Of a DNA stretch of 64,000 nt, positions 1-13,043 are shown in pieces. Origin of the DNA: Gordius sp. MW1 (lineage: Eukaryota > Nematomorpha > Gordioida > Gordea > Gordiidae); NCBI GenBank assembly GCA_964036665.1, contig OZ038528.1, forward strand, positions 17,657,245 through 17,721,244. Reading direction: 5' to 3'. Within the stretch, counting starts at the first letter, position 1. Each line of letters opens with the position of its first letter. The notes under the pieces are model-generated. The model searched no databases and was not told where the DNA came from. It saw only the letters and a list, made by a program, of their open reading frames with translations. A program made the position numbers and the translations under genes.

Positions 1-1438
1 ATTGATGTATTAAGTAGCTTACGCGTCGAAGCACATAATAGGCAATATCTGTGTTTACGTCCAAGTTGGAGTATTGGTAACGCAATTGCCGTGTCGGTAT
101 TGTATATGGGAATTACGAGACAATGACAGCCGATGGACAAAGAGAATCGAGCAAATATCAATTAATATTAGCTTAATCAATTAATCTCTTAATTGGCTCG
201 TAGTTTATTTTGTGTGTATTTTTAAGTAATATGGGATATTCTACGGAGTGTTGTTCTTTTTAAACGCAATTCATGACTTGTTATTGGTATTCAATGGAGC
301 GGCTAAACATTTTAAATCTAAATATTATAAATTTAGTAATGGAGACTGGGGCTAAGACATAAAAAATTAAGTCGCGTTTTTAAAAAAACTAAAAATTATT
401 TTTGGACATTTTTTGTTTGAATATATATTTAAGGTTTATTTTTACCGTAGGAAAAAATTTAGAGGTAAATAAATAAAAGCTTCTCACAAATTAAGTTTAA
501 AAAACAAAAAAATTTAAAATAGCCCGGACTAATCATAGCCGATAGATTAACCTTGACGTGTGCATTAGTGTATGCTAACTCATATCAATAAAAAGATAGT
601 TGCATTTCGAAAGATTCAGTTCTAATTATTATTTTTTTTCACGCCCCCCCCCGTCCCTTGCAGAGCTTGCACGCAAAATTAACAAATTTATAAAAACTTA
701 ATTTAAAGACATTAATTTTAGCTTCCAGCTTGCTCGATTTATCTTTGAGGGTTTGTGGGTGTTTCCGGTGCCGTGTTTATGCAATTTGTTAATGATATCG
801 CCATTTATATTTATAACATAACAGACTCTAACAAAAGGTAATATTTTGAAAAACCTCAAAGGGCCATAATCGCATCTGTTTTTGCCTAATTAACTTGTTA
901 ATAACCACACCTGTGCAGCAAGCGTTCCTTGTATACATAACAAAAAATATTTATTATAGCTGGAAAGGAATGATCATTAATGACTTGTAAATTCCGTTCA
1001 CTTATATGTATTGAATTTTACAAAATATTCTGAAATAAAAAAATCATGCCTAGTTGTTCATAATTTTTTAATTATGTAATATACTTATAAATCTTATAAC
1101 ACATTTACTTGGAAACTATGACGTTTTATAATTGAATTTTAATCTTTAAAACTATTATTAAAAACGACTAACCTAAATTATATAAAATTTTCATTATTTA
1201 ATGAGAATAATAAATTTAAAAAGCTTGTTTGTAGATCGATTGGAATCAATATTATTTTTTAGCTTAAGATTTGTTGAATATATAAATGTATCGTCAGACC
1301 AGATTCTGTTTATTATATGCCTGCGTCTCTCATACTTAATTTTAAACACTTATTTATAGCCCTGAGCTAATTAATTAAATAACTTGATACTTAGTTCAAG
1401 CCACATTTGCGCATAATAATGCAATTTAACAACTAAAA
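1..1438. other. AT-rich non-coding stretch
   Basis: No open frame with recognisable protein similarity, no terminal inverted repeat pair and no RNA gene was seen on either strand. A run of nine C near 643 is the only compositional feature. Confidence 0.5.
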
Positions 1439-1446
1439 ATATTATA

Positions 1447-1633
1447 ACAATGTTAGCGCCACGCTATAGCTGTAGCGCCTCCAAGTGACTATGTGCTATT
1501 ATAGCTCTAGCGCCTTATGTGACTATGTGCTATAGCTCTAGCGCCTCCGTGTGACTATGCGCTATAGCTTTAGCGCCTCCAAATGACTATGTGCTATAGT
1601 TTTAGCGCCTAAAACCCTATTTCACCATCACTA
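1447..1633 (-). mobile_element. Short element related to the hAT termini
   Basis: The segment is made of about 45-bp repeats containing GCTATAGCTCTAGCGCC-like motifs. It ends, read on the minus strand, with TAGTGATGGTGAAATAG, close to the terminal repeat of the hAT element at 30590-34706. An 8-bp direct repeat ATATTATA flanks it at 1439-1446 and 1634-1641, as expected for hAT. The other end (ACAATGTTAGCGCC) does not mirror the first, so this may be a one-armed derivative. The duplication is low-complexity and could be chance. Confidence 0.5.
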
Positions 1634-1677
1634 ATATTATATATATATACCATGGGCGTAGCCAGCATTATATATAT

Positions 1678-1790
1678 CATGGGCGTAGCCAGCATTGGGA
1701 TTAGAGGGGGGCAATATTTAGAGAGGGGCAAGATGAACATTTTTTGAAATTTTAGCCATAATTTCATTAAATTTCTACAAATTTTAGGAC
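1678..1790 (+). mobile_element. Truncated MITE of the CATGGGCGTAGCC family (type B)
   Basis: It starts CATGGGCGTAGCCAGCATTG and follows, in reverse orientation, the intact type-B MITE at 11332-11476: a G-run, then a stretch like GCCATAATTTCATTAAATTT. The far terminal repeat is missing. A second copy of only the first 17 bases lies just upstream at about 1650, so two insertions or a local duplication occurred. Confidence 0.6.
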
Positions 1791-2310
1791 GCCTATGGCT
1801 CGAAGGCAAAACGACCTAGCTATAGGCCTAAGATTTGAAATTGTATTAAGCAATTAGGGTGCCAATTTTGTGTTTAGTAAAAAGTTAACATTTTAACGTT
1901 CTTTCTTATATTTTTTTTTGTAAATAAAGGATTTAGTTGTTTTTAAGTCTACGCCCCGAAATAAAATTTTTAAAAAATGAGGAACCCCATTAGACTGAGT
2001 GCTTTTGTAAACTGTAGTCGGTAATGTTTTGGGTAAAAAAAGCACAAAATATGTACATAAAGTTTCCTAGCATTAGGTTTTATGATAAAAAATATACAAA
2101 ATTATATATACTTTACAATGTGGGTGGATAAAAAAATCAACCAAGTAGGGTATTTTTCGCTCTCGATAAACAAAGGTCAAAATAAAGGCTCTACATTTTT
2201 GAAGTAAACTTTGTTAAAATGGTTGAACCCAATTATAACCCCTAAAGATGGTCAATTAGTAACAGGAGGCAGCCCTTTGAACAAGAACTATTCAAGATTT
2301 GAACTTCGGA

Positions 2311-2680
2311 TTAGTATTGTAAAAACGGCTGGGTTAATTGTTTTATTTCATGAGAAAAAAGGTCCATTTAGGTGGCCGTCGGTGGCTGTAAAGTCATATG
2401 ATATTTGGGTAGCAGCTTTGCGAGAAGATCGATCTGACGCGCTTGAGGCTGTGTCTAGTAAGATATGTATATAATCTTAACATGGTTCTTGGAGCAAACG
2501 TAGATAGAAACAAAATTACAATCAAATCTGATAGCCTATAGATTTTATCGTTACGTTAATGAAAATTTTGATATAGTAGTGCTGTGAAACCGGCTGGGTT
2601 TAGTTTGGTCGGCGTTTGGTTTTAGTCGACTAAACATAATCAGAGCAGCGTTATTTTGGTTTTTTCTCATTAAACTATAA
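2311..2680 (+). repeat. Two decayed ends of the MITE seen intact at 15840-16000
   Basis: TAGTATTGTAAAAACGGC at about 2312 and a weaker version at about 2577 both match the terminal repeat of the 161-bp hAT-like MITE. After 2577 the internal words (TTTGGTTTTAGTCGACTAAA) also match. Both are in the same orientation and no matching opposite ends were found. The 87-codon open frame between 2211 and 2474 has no recognised similarity. Confidence 0.5.
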
Positions 2681-4842
2681 AAGCCAAAAGGGGGGGGGGT
2701 GAAAAACTAGATATATTTTTTGCCAAAAGATTGTTTTTAGGTCATATAAGATGTACACTGATCTATATTAGTAATCAATAAACCAACGCATTTTCAAACA
2801 TGGAACATTTCAAAAAAAGCTGTCAAAGCATAAGTATAAGCACTTGAATTTGACTGTTGTGAATCCTTATCTTGGCCGGTCTTCCGTAAACGACACTATG
2901 ATCTTCTAAAACCAACGGGGCCCTGACTGAGCACATGGCACCTACTAGACAATGATTTTTAACTTCGACACCAACATCTACATGGCCTAGATAAGTATAT
3001 GATTCAAAAAGGATTAAATTACAATTCGCTCATGTCATGGGCCTAAATTAATATAAATTGGCTGGTATGTTTACAAATACTTGCCGTCAATTAAAAAAAG
3101 GTTGAAAATAAAGATCAAAAATTAATATCACCACGCAACTGGTGTCTAATATCCAAAACTTAAGCAACAATACCCTATTAAATTCAAAATGATCAAAGAA
3201 AAAAAATAGCATATACATGAATATTTTTTTATTATATCAAAGAATGTTACTTTTAGGTTCAAAAACATTGTTGTCCCCAATTGATGATGCCGCTACATCT
3301 ATTTTAAAAAAGCGATCGTGATTTAGAAGTAATTAATGAATTAATCTTAAAAAATTTCTAAATTAATTGACTAAATTTTTATAGAGCTGATTCAAGATCA
3401 GATTAAATGCAACCAATTTTTAATTTTAGGAACCGCACAATTAATTTCAAATGCCGGGTGCAGGGGGATAATTGTAAGAGCCCTAAACGAGTGATTGTGG
3501 TTTAAAATCAATTAAAAATCGGGAAGGGTTTGGGTCAAAATATATTGTTTTTGCAATAATCCGCCATACATTTTGTCCTTCTGTAAATATATCGTTCAAA
3601 AGATATCAATAAATTATTTAATATTGGTTAACATTTTTCTCGTTATAAAATTTAGGAATTAAATTTTATGGGGATATATACGCTGAAATGTAAAATAATT
3701 TTTAGTCGGGTCGAGTTCAAATTTAAAAGCCTTTTTTTATCGAGTCGGGTCTGGTGTGGGAAAATCGACTTTGCAGGACCACGATTTATAAATGGTAATC
3801 GGTACCATAGTAAAAACGCTCACCTGGCGTGTAATAAATTCGCCTAAATTTGGATCATTAAAATTGTTCATCAAACTATAATTTACAATAAAGCTGAACT
3901 CATTTAAGTTTCTAAATAAAAAAGTGTACATTTTAAATGATAATATTGTATTATCGTAATATCGCTCTCATAAACACTAAGGGTTGGTTAAATTATTATT
4001 GGAGAAAGTAAGATAGTCATTTAATTTTTTAGGGTCTGGTCGTGTTTGGGTTAAAAAAAATTTAAATGCTTTCATAAAAAAAATTAAAAAAAATTCTATT
4101 AAATTTCTATAAAATTTTTGGACAATAAATGTTTTTGCTTTTAAGTTATATGAGAATTAATCACTTTAATTATTTCCAAAATTTAATACAAATTTGTTAA
4201 TAAAATTGCTAAAATAGAATGATTATAGTGACAGGCATTAGATGAAAAGGTCTCAATTAATTATAATGACTTAAAAACCTTTATACTATTATCTATTAAA
4301 GGGTTCATTTAATAAGTTATAAGCAAAAAATCAATTATTTTGAGATCTTGGATAACAGACTCAATTTTATTTTAACCTCTTTAAATTTTAATAATTAGTG
4401 CAAATTTGTCATGAGAAACTTTTAATACATTCTATAGTTCAACAAAAAATTCACTTTAATCATTCAATCTTTATTAATGTCCAATTAATAATAAATTATA
4501 ATGCCTATTTAAAAAAAACTAGAAATTTGAGAGTAAATTATAATTAGTAATTAATGCTGAATAGTTAATAGAGTCATCAATTTACATTATAATCATGTGT
4601 ACTAACAACTTAAAATATAAAAAAAATTTAATTGAATAAAAAGCATTATACTTGAGATCTAAACAATTAAATAATGATTTTAGCATATCAACAATTAAAT
4701 TAATAGTTTAAGTAATCATTAAATGTCCTAGCTATGAAATTTATAATACATAATCTAGCTTTTATATCCCCTATTGAAATAAATTTATATAAAAATTAGG
4801 TAACTAACCTTTTAGGCCATTTCAATTATTAAAAAAACTTAC
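2681..4842. other. AT-rich non-coding stretch downstream of the DCTN6 exons
   Basis: The remaining exons of the minus-strand DCTN6 gene would be expected here or beyond the window edge. Searching by eye for the later hexapeptide repeats and the conserved C-terminal helix gave nothing convincing. No transposon ends were recognised. Confidence 0.4.
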
Positions 4843-5160
4843 AGCTCGCAACTTGTATGACATTATTTGAACCAATACGCAGAGTTTTATCTATAATTTC
4901 TAATTTTCCTTTCCTAAAAATCTAATTTAAAAAAGATTATTAATAATACTTGTTGATTATCGTCGTAAGTTCTTCGATTATATTATTTTCTCCTATAACA
5001 ATAGGACCATCCTCAGCGATTATGGTGACTTTAGGATGAATAATTGTTTTTGCACCTGTCATGGAAATTACATATTAAATCCCGATAGAAATTAATACCA
5101 ATCACTACGTTTCCTTGAATAATACAATCACCACATATTATAGCCTCAGGAGAAATATTT
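4843..5160 (-). CDS. DCTN6: Dynactin subunit 6 (p27), three internal exons
   Basis: Three short exons on the minus strand (5160-5099, 5055-4950, 4913-4843) join in frame across introns of 43 and 36 bp with GT-AG borders. The joined reading contains [14 protein letters not shown], then [19 protein letters not shown], then IGSNNVI. These are the left-handed beta-helix hexapeptide repeats of dynactin p27, matching roughly residues 10-80 of the about 190-residue family. In animals the protein forms the pointed-end subcomplex of dynactin, which helps dynein attach to cargo in the cytoplasm. The first codon and the C-terminal half were not found. A phase-1 donor (GTAAG) follows 4843, so the gene was spliced onward. 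It could be a living gene with distant exons or a truncated copy; no stop lies in the three exons. Confidence 0.84.
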
Positions 5161-6180
5161 CTATCGTAAACAATTAATTAATTGACACATATGCAACTTT
5201 ATAAGCATTCAAATTAAAATTTTGTTATCAACAGCTCCATGTGTGAACATTTTTGTCATCAATATCGGTACATTTCGCTTACGCATCACTTTGATTTAGA
5301 TCAGAAATTCAATATATATATGTTTATAATTTAAATCTATAACAATTAAACAAGCCTAAAAATTACTTCTATTCAAGATTTTTTACATAGAGAATATAAG
5401 CGGATGAAAATCCCGACAAAATTGTTTAAAAAAATGGTAGGCTTAGGCATAATTAAATTTTTCCCCCTCGGCAAAAATTTAAAATTTTTTTTGATTAATG
5501 ACTAAATAAATGGATTAAAATATTATAGTTTAGTTACATCAAAGACTGTAATTCACTTATAAAAACCTAGAAACATGATATATACATTTAATTTTTTTGG
5601 TTTTTTTTTGACAAAGTGCATTGTAAAATTTCCGAATATGATTGTGAAAATTGTTTGAAAAAAACTTGTTTCTACAGGAAGCAGATAACTAAGCGATTAT
5701 TATAATGTTCCTTATTATATATATTATTAATACTTTAATTATTTATCATATTTGTCCAAAAATTTCTGTTAAGAACCCATCATGGTTAGAGAACTAAATT
5801 GCCTGCCAAGGACAGCCAACCTTTAACTGCCCAATTCACGAATGCTGTCCGAACAGCTGGGCCCAAAATGACTACAGTTTTAAGAATTATTGTGTCTTGT
5901 TTTCTTAAATTTTTGATCTAATTTTGAAATTTTTATAAATAGAAAGGTGACAAAAATAGTAGACTATATAAAAAATCTCATTATGGTACCCGCCCCGGCC
6001 TACTTGAAAATCTCAATTTAGAACGGTATCCTGCCCGACCCCTTAGCCGAGTGGGCCCAACGAGCCCGATTGGTTGTTTCATTTTTATTTTTAATTACAA
6101 ATAAAATGTAAAAAAAATTGCCAGCTCCCCCCCCCCGAGAAAATTCTGGCTACGCACCTGAAGACAGCTATAACAAAAAG
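5161..6180. other. Non-coding; possible DCTN6 first exon plus a GC-rich patch
   Basis: ATG codons on the minus strand near 5220-5265 could begin DCTN6, but none joins convincingly to the first recognised exon. At 5986-6075 there is an unusually GC-rich patch (ACCCGCCCCGGCC) in AT-rich surroundings. It is followed by a C-run and GGCTACGCACC, resembling a degraded end of the G-run MITE family. Confidence 0.4.
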
Positions 6181-6187
6181 AGTTGTT

Positions 6188-7060
6188 GTGGATGCCTGCT
6201 TCTTCACCCCTTCCCCCCTTTCTATTTACTGTAAGATGCCGCGTGCTAGCGCCATCTGCGCTAGCAAGCGAGTAATGGGATCTTTGTATTGTAACCCTCG
6301 ATATATATTATTCCCCCCCCCCTCATTAATCGCGTTAAGATTTCAATCGATATTTTCCTTTTTTGGATATGTATTTGTGCATTATTAATTTTATTCTATT
6401 GCCATCGCGAGATTCTATTATAAGATTTCTTAGATATTCATATAATAATTTAAGTAAGTGTCGTATCCGGAGATACTCGTATGTTTAAATTTGTTGTATC
6501 CGGAGTTTAAATTCATACGAAAGCTAAGGATTTCCCCCCACCAGATGTTTGAAAGACTTTGATTGTAAAAGATCAAATAGACGCCGCCGCGATCGTTAGA
6601 AAAAATAAAGTTACACTCAACAACATTGAACTCCTAGAACTCTATACACGTCTTTTCTTTTACATTTAATTTTGCTTAAGCGTGACTTTCCCCTCCCCCC
6701 CCAGGCGCTTATACGTATTTTTTATATCTTCCTTATTGATTAACATGAACACGCATCATTGATTTTTATACACAACATAGTGTATCGAGAGTTGTTTGAT
6801 TTTTTCATTCATTATTTAATTCTTGTACTTTTCTCCGATATAAATAAATTAATTAAAATACCATGTAGTAAAATCACTAAAAGTACATTGTCGTGTATGC
6901 AGTGGAGACGTGTAACCTTGTTGTCTCCTGCCCGGCCGTCTGACTATAGTATCCCAACATATGCCAATATCCTTCCTCAATTTTCCCAATTATTACCTGA
7001 TAATTCCCCTTCCTTCAAATGCTTAAATCATATCCTTAAAACATTAAATTGACGGTAGTA
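6188..7060 (+). repeat. Dispersed repeat R1, copy 1
   Basis: This stretch recurs in reverse orientation at about 36380-36990 and again, shorter, at 37492-38033. All copies share a block whose forward reading contains the peptide CMQWRRVTLLSPA, then DYSIPTYA and PDNS. Several differences between copies fall at silent codon positions (CGT, CGA and CGG for one arginine). Neighbouring shared words include ACACGTCTTTTC and a poly-C run. The family was not recognised; it could be the 3' end of a LINE or a non-coding repeat. Confidence 0.6.
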
Positions 7061-7493
7061 AGGATGTAAAAGTAAGACAAAATTATTGTTTATTTTTTAT
7101 TAAACGAGGGAAAGTACAAATAAATATATGACGGATTTCATAAAACTTATTATGACTATTAATACGAATATAAATTCAGCACTATTTGTTTAAAAATAAA
7201 TGCATGTATTCAGGCAGGCCTTACAAAGTGATGGAGGAATCATGGTTCAGATGCACGTGTCACTATCTCTTTTAATTAAAGTTTAATAGTCTAAAACCTT
7301 GTTGGTTTTTAAAGCCAACCCATTAAAAGATCCAAGTGATTATAACAAAGACCAAAGAACACAATCTTATTATCGTAAATTTATTATCGTCAGTGGAGCA
7401 CCAACCCCTGCTTTAAAATTATTAACAATTTTAGAGAATTTGATAATTTGAGCTGTTAAAGTTAATTTTTCGCTGTTAAGTTACCGTTCTTCA

Positions 7494-9686
7494 TTATCGT
7501 GTTGAAAATCCCACAGACGTGGGGTAAGTTTTCAGCAGCCTCTTCCATCTGAGTCGCGTAAATGCCATGCCAACTTCCATCTGTTTGACGTCCATATCCT
7601 TTTCGACCAGTCGTTTCCAGGTGGCACGTGGTCTGCCCCTTCCTCTTCTTCCAGGCACGTGCATCTCCAGCATTCGCCGTGTGACATCGTCCTCGTCTCT
7701 TCGTAATACATGGCCGTCTCACCGAAGTCGATTTTCTCTTAAGAAGTCCTTCGTCGCTTGTATACCCATCTCTGTCATCAAGGATTCGTTCGTCCTGCTA
7801 TCCAGCTTGGTGTAGCCTAAGCTCCTTCGCACCATTCTCATTTCCGTGACTTGCAAGAGTTTTTCCTCCGCGGTGGTTACAGCCCATGTTTCGCTCCCGT
7901 AAAGCAAGACCGGTCGCACGATGGTTTTGTACGCCTTGCTTTTCAACCAAATTGGTATCTTTTTGTCACACATGACACCGGAGATGCTGCTCCACTTGAG
8001 CCATGCTTTCTTGATCCGAGAATGGACTTCGGCGGTACATCCTCCCTCATGATGTAATAGCGAGCCAAGATATGTGAACTTATCAACCTCCGTGTACATT
8101 GGACCGTCATTTTTGTGCATTTGCGGACTACCGCCCATCGTTTGCATGTATACCCTTTTTTTCTCGCTGACCTTTAACCCAAATTCCGAAAAACGTTCTG
8201 ACCATTTTTTCGCCTGATGAAAACCCCCTTCTCTTGTTTCATCGCATAGGACAATATCATCGGCATATAGCATAGTCCAAGGGGCTGGCTTGTGCAAGTC
8301 CTTTGTTATTGTATCCATAATTAGATTAAACAAGAATGGGCTTAACGCTGACCCTTGATGTAGTCCAATCATTATTCGGAAGGGTTTCGTTTCTCCTACG
8401 GTAGTCCTAACAGATGCAACCGCGCCATTATACATTTCCTTGATAAGTCGAACATATCCTTCGGGTATATTTCTGGCTCTAAAGGACCACCATATTAAGT
8501 CTCTCGGAACCGTATCGTAGGCCTTTTCTAAATCGATGAAGACCATGTGTAAGTTCTTTCTTATGTCGCCATATTTTTCCATCGTCTGCTTCAACGCAAA
8601 GATTGGATCCATCGTTGATTTACCGGCCACGAATCCAAACTGATTAGGCGAGAGACATACTTCGTCATTGAGCCTTTTCACTAGCACCCTTTCTAGTAGT
8701 TTTAGTGAGTGGCAGGTCAACTTGATACCTCTAAAGTTGCCACATTCCTGCGCGTCTCCTTTGCCTTTGTATATGGGTATGATCGTACTTTCCCTCCATT
8801 GGTCAGGGATATGACTCTCATACAGCATAGCGTTAAATAGGGCTGTCATTAAGTCGATTCCTTATCCTTTGCACCCAAGCCAAGCTTCGATCGGTAGATC
8901 ATCGGGACCTAGCGCTTTCCCTTTCCGCATCTTCGTTAGTTGCGCTCCTACTTCATAAGCCTGCATTGGTAAAACCAAGTTCGAGTTCGGTTCCACCCTC
9001 TCTAGCGGTCTTCTATCATTCGTTTTGTTCATCATATTTTGGAAATAATCTTTCCATCTTTTGATGACTTCCTTCGGTTTGCACAACGTTCGTCCTTTTT
9101 CACTTTTAATGACTCTCAGTGTCCCGACATCTCGACTTTTTTTCTCCCTAATCTTTGCGAGTTTATACATGACTATGTCGCCGCCCTTGGTATCGAGCTT
9201 GTTTGCCATCTCGGTGTAAGCCTCGTTCTTCGCTATCGCAACCGCTATCTTAGCTTTGCGTTTCGCTTCACGATATGCCACGTAGTCTTCTCCTTTCTTC
9301 GTTTTGTACCATCGTAGGTACAACGCCTTCTTTTCTTCTATAGCCTCTTTGACCGAGGCATTCCACCACCATAGTTCACGCTTGTGAGCTCTGCCGCCCT
9401 TAGTTCGTCCTAAGATTTGAAAGGCCGTTTCCTTTAGAACATTGGCAACGGTGTCCCACCTTTTGTTAATGTCGCCCCCCAAGCCTGCAACCTTCAAGAG
9501 CGGAGTTGCTCGAGCGTGAAACATTTCATTTGCACGATCATCCTTAAGCTTTTCGTACTTTGTCCTTGGTGTGTAGACTTTTCTCCTTTCGGGAAAAATC
9601 TTTCTTGCTATATCGAGGACAACTGGCCGATGTTGTTTGGCGATTTCTTCCCCCGGTATAACCTTGCAATCTTTAACTTGCCACAA
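7494..9686 (-). pseudogene. RTE-type LINE: end of endonuclease, linker, reverse transcriptase
   Basis: A single minus-strand frame runs from 9686 to a terminal TAA at 7494, interrupted only by TAA at 8862-8864 and TGA at 7719-7721; the latter is probably a former TGG. The N-terminal piece begins with DCKVIPGEEIAKQHRPVV, the end of an apurinic-type endonuclease domain, so the element is 5'-truncated near 9690, as is common for LINEs. The reverse transcriptase follows, with FIDLEKAYDTVPRD, the QGSALSPFLFNL block and the catalytic YADD box. The tail carries the YLGS...RI..A and LLYGSETWAVT blocks typical of RTE-clade elements annotated as craniofacial-development-protein-like. A basic patch GRRGRGRPRATW lies after the second stop. 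Only two stops and no frameshift suggest a fairly young dead copy. Confidence 0.9.
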
Positions 9687-9689
9687 AAA

Positions 9690-11228
9690 TATTTAACTAA
9701 TTACCGTTATAATTGCATTTTTTAGAAAGTAACTGAATACAATTCTAATTACTTACCTACATGAACTAGTTACATTTAAGGTTACTTTGTTAAATTTTTC
9801 CTAATATTTTATGAACATAAATAATCAAATTTTCCTATATAAAGAATTTAAAAGAAATTAAATTCAAGATCATCTAATTTTCTCCTGCTTTAAACCAAAT
9901 AGTAAACTGTAGCAAGCAATACATTAAATTTGAAAAAAGGTGATTTAAATTAGGAAGAGTATTGTAAATTTTTTAAAGAACTATTATTGTTATTGGAATA
10001 ATAAATGTATGTTGCATTAACAAGGTTTCATTTGTAAGATTAAAAAATGTCATGCTGGTGGGTTCTCTTCTTTACTTTGCTCCTGGTGAGTAATTAAAGA
10101 GTTAATATAATTCAAACTATTCCTTAATTGCTTGTAATCGAATTCAAATATGCCTGAAGTATTGGATGTAATGTAATTATGACGACTAGATTTTCTCTAT
10201 TTAAATCGGGAATTCTAATTAATTTTACATCAAATATTATGTATATTTGTACCTTTTAATAATTATTTTAACTAAAGCCACTTTCACCCAATTAAGATGA
10301 CAAACTTGATTCGTTAGAATAGCCAAATAAAATAACATTTAAAAGAATTTATAGTTGGAACATCATCATTTATATTAATAAAGAAATCCTAAAATTATCT
10401 CAGTAGTCTACCATCTATACCACAGGTCTGTAAATATTGACTTTGATTCTACCCCACAATTAGACCAATAATTCTGATAGAAGTTTTTGCGTTAAAAATA
10501 ATGTTTTTAGTTTTTTTCAAAAACTTCCAGTTTTTAAAGTAAACGAAGTTAAAGGTGTAAAAAATTCTCATTTTAATCTTTATTGAGGCTATGAATCATA
10601 TTCAAAATAACGACCGTTCATAATACTGACAGCATAACAAATAAGACATTAAACCTAGAATCAAAATTAGCAAAAAATATATGAACATATGTTTAAATAA
10701 ATATATGTGTGTAGGTGTTTAAGCCTCCTTTATTCTAACTAAAGGAACTTTATTAATATCAAAAGATATAATATAATCATTTTCGATGGCACGCATTAGT
10801 TTATATATTATACTATCGAGGTTAATAGGCATAACTCGTACGTTAGTTGGGGATTATTCAAATTATAATGATTGTGAATAGAATACGGCGGAGTCTGAAT
10901 AGTGTGTATTCAAATCGAGTAAGAAGGGTGTTCCAAGGTAACCATACTTTCACTACAATCTGAATAGTGTGTATTCAAATAGAGTAAGAAGGAGTGTAAA
11001 TAAAGTGATATTCAAATCATGACGATAATACTATATGTGTATATTAAAATATATAGAATTATATATAAGCAATTTATACATACTCAATATATTATATACT
11101 AGATTATATTTTTACTAAATACAAGTTAGTCTAGTAAAGGGTGGTATATAATAAAGTGTATACATACTTAATATATTAAATACTAGATTATATAATTAAT
11201 AAATACAAGTTAGTCTGGTGGGTGAATA
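9690..11228. other. AT-rich stretch with short local repeats
   Basis: No coding similarity was seen. A 34-bp motif containing CTGAATAGTGTGTATTCAAAT and GAGTAAGAAGG occurs twice (about 10893 and 10960). From about 11040 an approximately 100-bp unit (CAATTTATACATACT ... TACAAGTTAGTCTGG) is repeated about three times, leading into the larger duplication. Confidence 0.55.
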
Positions 11229-11331
11229 TATGTAATATTATAAAAGCAATTTATACATACTACTTAATATATTAAATACTAAATTGTATAATTAACTAAT
11301 ACACGTAACTTGGTATAGGGTGGTCTATAAT

Positions 11332-11476
11332 CATGGGCGCAGGGAGGGGCGGCTGCCCTCCTTTAAATCTAAAAATTCTTTGAAATTTAAGGAAATTATG
11401 GCAAAAATGAAAAAAAACTTGCCTCTTCTTAAACTATTATTGCCTCCCTTTAATCCCAATGCTGGCTACGCCCATG
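11332..11476. mobile_element. MITE, CATGGGCG...CGCCCATG family (type B), copy 1
   Basis: The element is 145 bp with terminal inverted repeats CATGGGCGCAGG and CATGGGCGTAGCC. Flanks TCTATAAT and TGTATAAT look like an 8-bp target duplication with one mismatch, as for hAT-type elements. It has no coding capacity. Confidence 0.75.
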
Positions 11477-11751
11477 TGTATAATTAAGCAATGTATAATA
11501 AATTTAGGTATTATATAAAGGATATCATCTGAATGCTATCTCATGCCTCTAGATTCTTGTTTACAAGTTCATTAATGGAATATTTAGAATAATAATTGAT
11601 ATAGTTAGAGTATAATCTCAACTTAAAAATATAAGAGATTTGCTAATGTATGTAATATTATAAAAGCAATTTATACATACTACTTAATATATTAAATACT
11701 AAATTGTATAATTAACTAATACACGTAACTTGGTATAGGGTGGTCTATAAT

Positions 11752-11896
11752 CATGGGCGCAGGGAGGGGCGGCTGCCCTCCTTTAAATCTAAAAATTCTT
11801 TGAAATTTAAGGAAATTATGGCAAAAATGAAAAAAAACTTGCCCCTTCTTAAACTATTATTGCCTCCCTTTAATCCCAATGCTGGCTACGCCCATG
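11752..11896. mobile_element. MITE, type B, copy 2
   Basis: Second copy of the preceding MITE, present because the surrounding 420 bp was duplicated rather than through a new insertion. Confidence 0.75.
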
Positions 11897-12068
11897 TGTA
11901 TAATTAAGCAATGTATAATAAATTTAGGTATTATATAAAGGATATCATCTGAATGCTATCTCATGCCTCTAGATTCTTGTTTACAAGTTCATTAATGGAA
12001 TATTTAGAATAATAATTGATATAGTTAGAGTATAATCTCAACTTAAAAATATAAGAGATTTGCTAATG

Positions 12069-13040
12069 TTTTTTGTACTTTAATAGAGAACATATTAAAT
12101 TTTAAAAGTTTAGCCATTAGATTAAATAAAAATTATTCATACAATTTATGATGCTATATAACTTAATTTAGATCCTGAAAGATTGTAAAGGGATCAGTTT
12201 TAAATATGATTAGTATCAATGTGCATGTGATAAGCTTTTGTATTAAGTTTTTGCTATTATTTTAGAGCAAATTTATATTTACCTGAATACTAACTATATC
12301 TACTTCTATCTTATTTTTATCTACCTTAATTAATGTTTACTTATTAATGTACCATTATAATGATATATAGAATGATTGACGGATTCAAAATAAGAAACTC
12401 TTACCCCAATTTTTTCATTTAATGCTTACCAAAGAGTCTAAGAATGCTTTAAAATCTTGTTCTAAAAAGATCTAATTAGAAAATGTTATAGCAGGTCGCG
12501 AAATCTAATAGCTATCAATAACTTTTTGAAGAATTTGAAAAATTTTATTTTTTACCAAACTTAATTTCAAGAAATATGAATAATTTTAGATTTTATAGCA
12601 TTTCAAACTTTAAACTCTAATCTCAGCTCAGTATTATGTGCAATTTTCGCCAGAGATTTTAAACGAAAAGTTTCATATTTAAAAAGTAGCACTTTTGTAA
12701 ATCCCTTCAAAATTTGATATGTCTATGCTGAGCTGACTACATACATTGTAGACTTTTATTTGGTATAATTGTTAGTACAATCACTTGTGACTCGTTCATG
12801 TAAAATATTAGAAACACTAAACAAATATGTGTTATAAATATATAACACTATGTAGATGGCAGCAATTAAATACACATGCATTAATTCTATCAAAGAAATT
12901 GATAATTTATTAGAGTAAAATTTTATAGATTATATACGTAATTTGCTATTAAAATAAATTTGTTTGAACTATTTTTAATATATATATATACTTAATAAAA
13001 ATTTTAGTCGAAAATTAAGATATAAAAAATGAAGCATACT
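12069..13040. other. AT-rich non-coding stretch
   Basis: No open frame, transposon end or RNA gene was recognised. Confidence 0.45.
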
Positions 13041-13043
13041 TGT

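Larger units (their letters stand above)
11229..12068. repeat. Tandem duplication, 2 x 420 bp
   Basis: Bases 11229-11648 are repeated at 11649-12068 with almost no differences. One visible change is CCTCTTC versus CCCCTTC at 11411/11831. Each copy contains a complete MITE. Near identity means either a very recent duplication or an assembly artefact. Confidence 0.9.

Noticed and set aside
4691..4785. Possible fourth DCTN6 exon after an acceptor at about 4770
   Set aside because: The translated sequence lacks the expected hexapeptide repeats and the conserved GDNNVIES-type motif, so it was not added to the gene.
7567..8057. Plus-strand frames over the RTE element
   Set aside because: They are shadows of the minus-strand reverse transcriptase.
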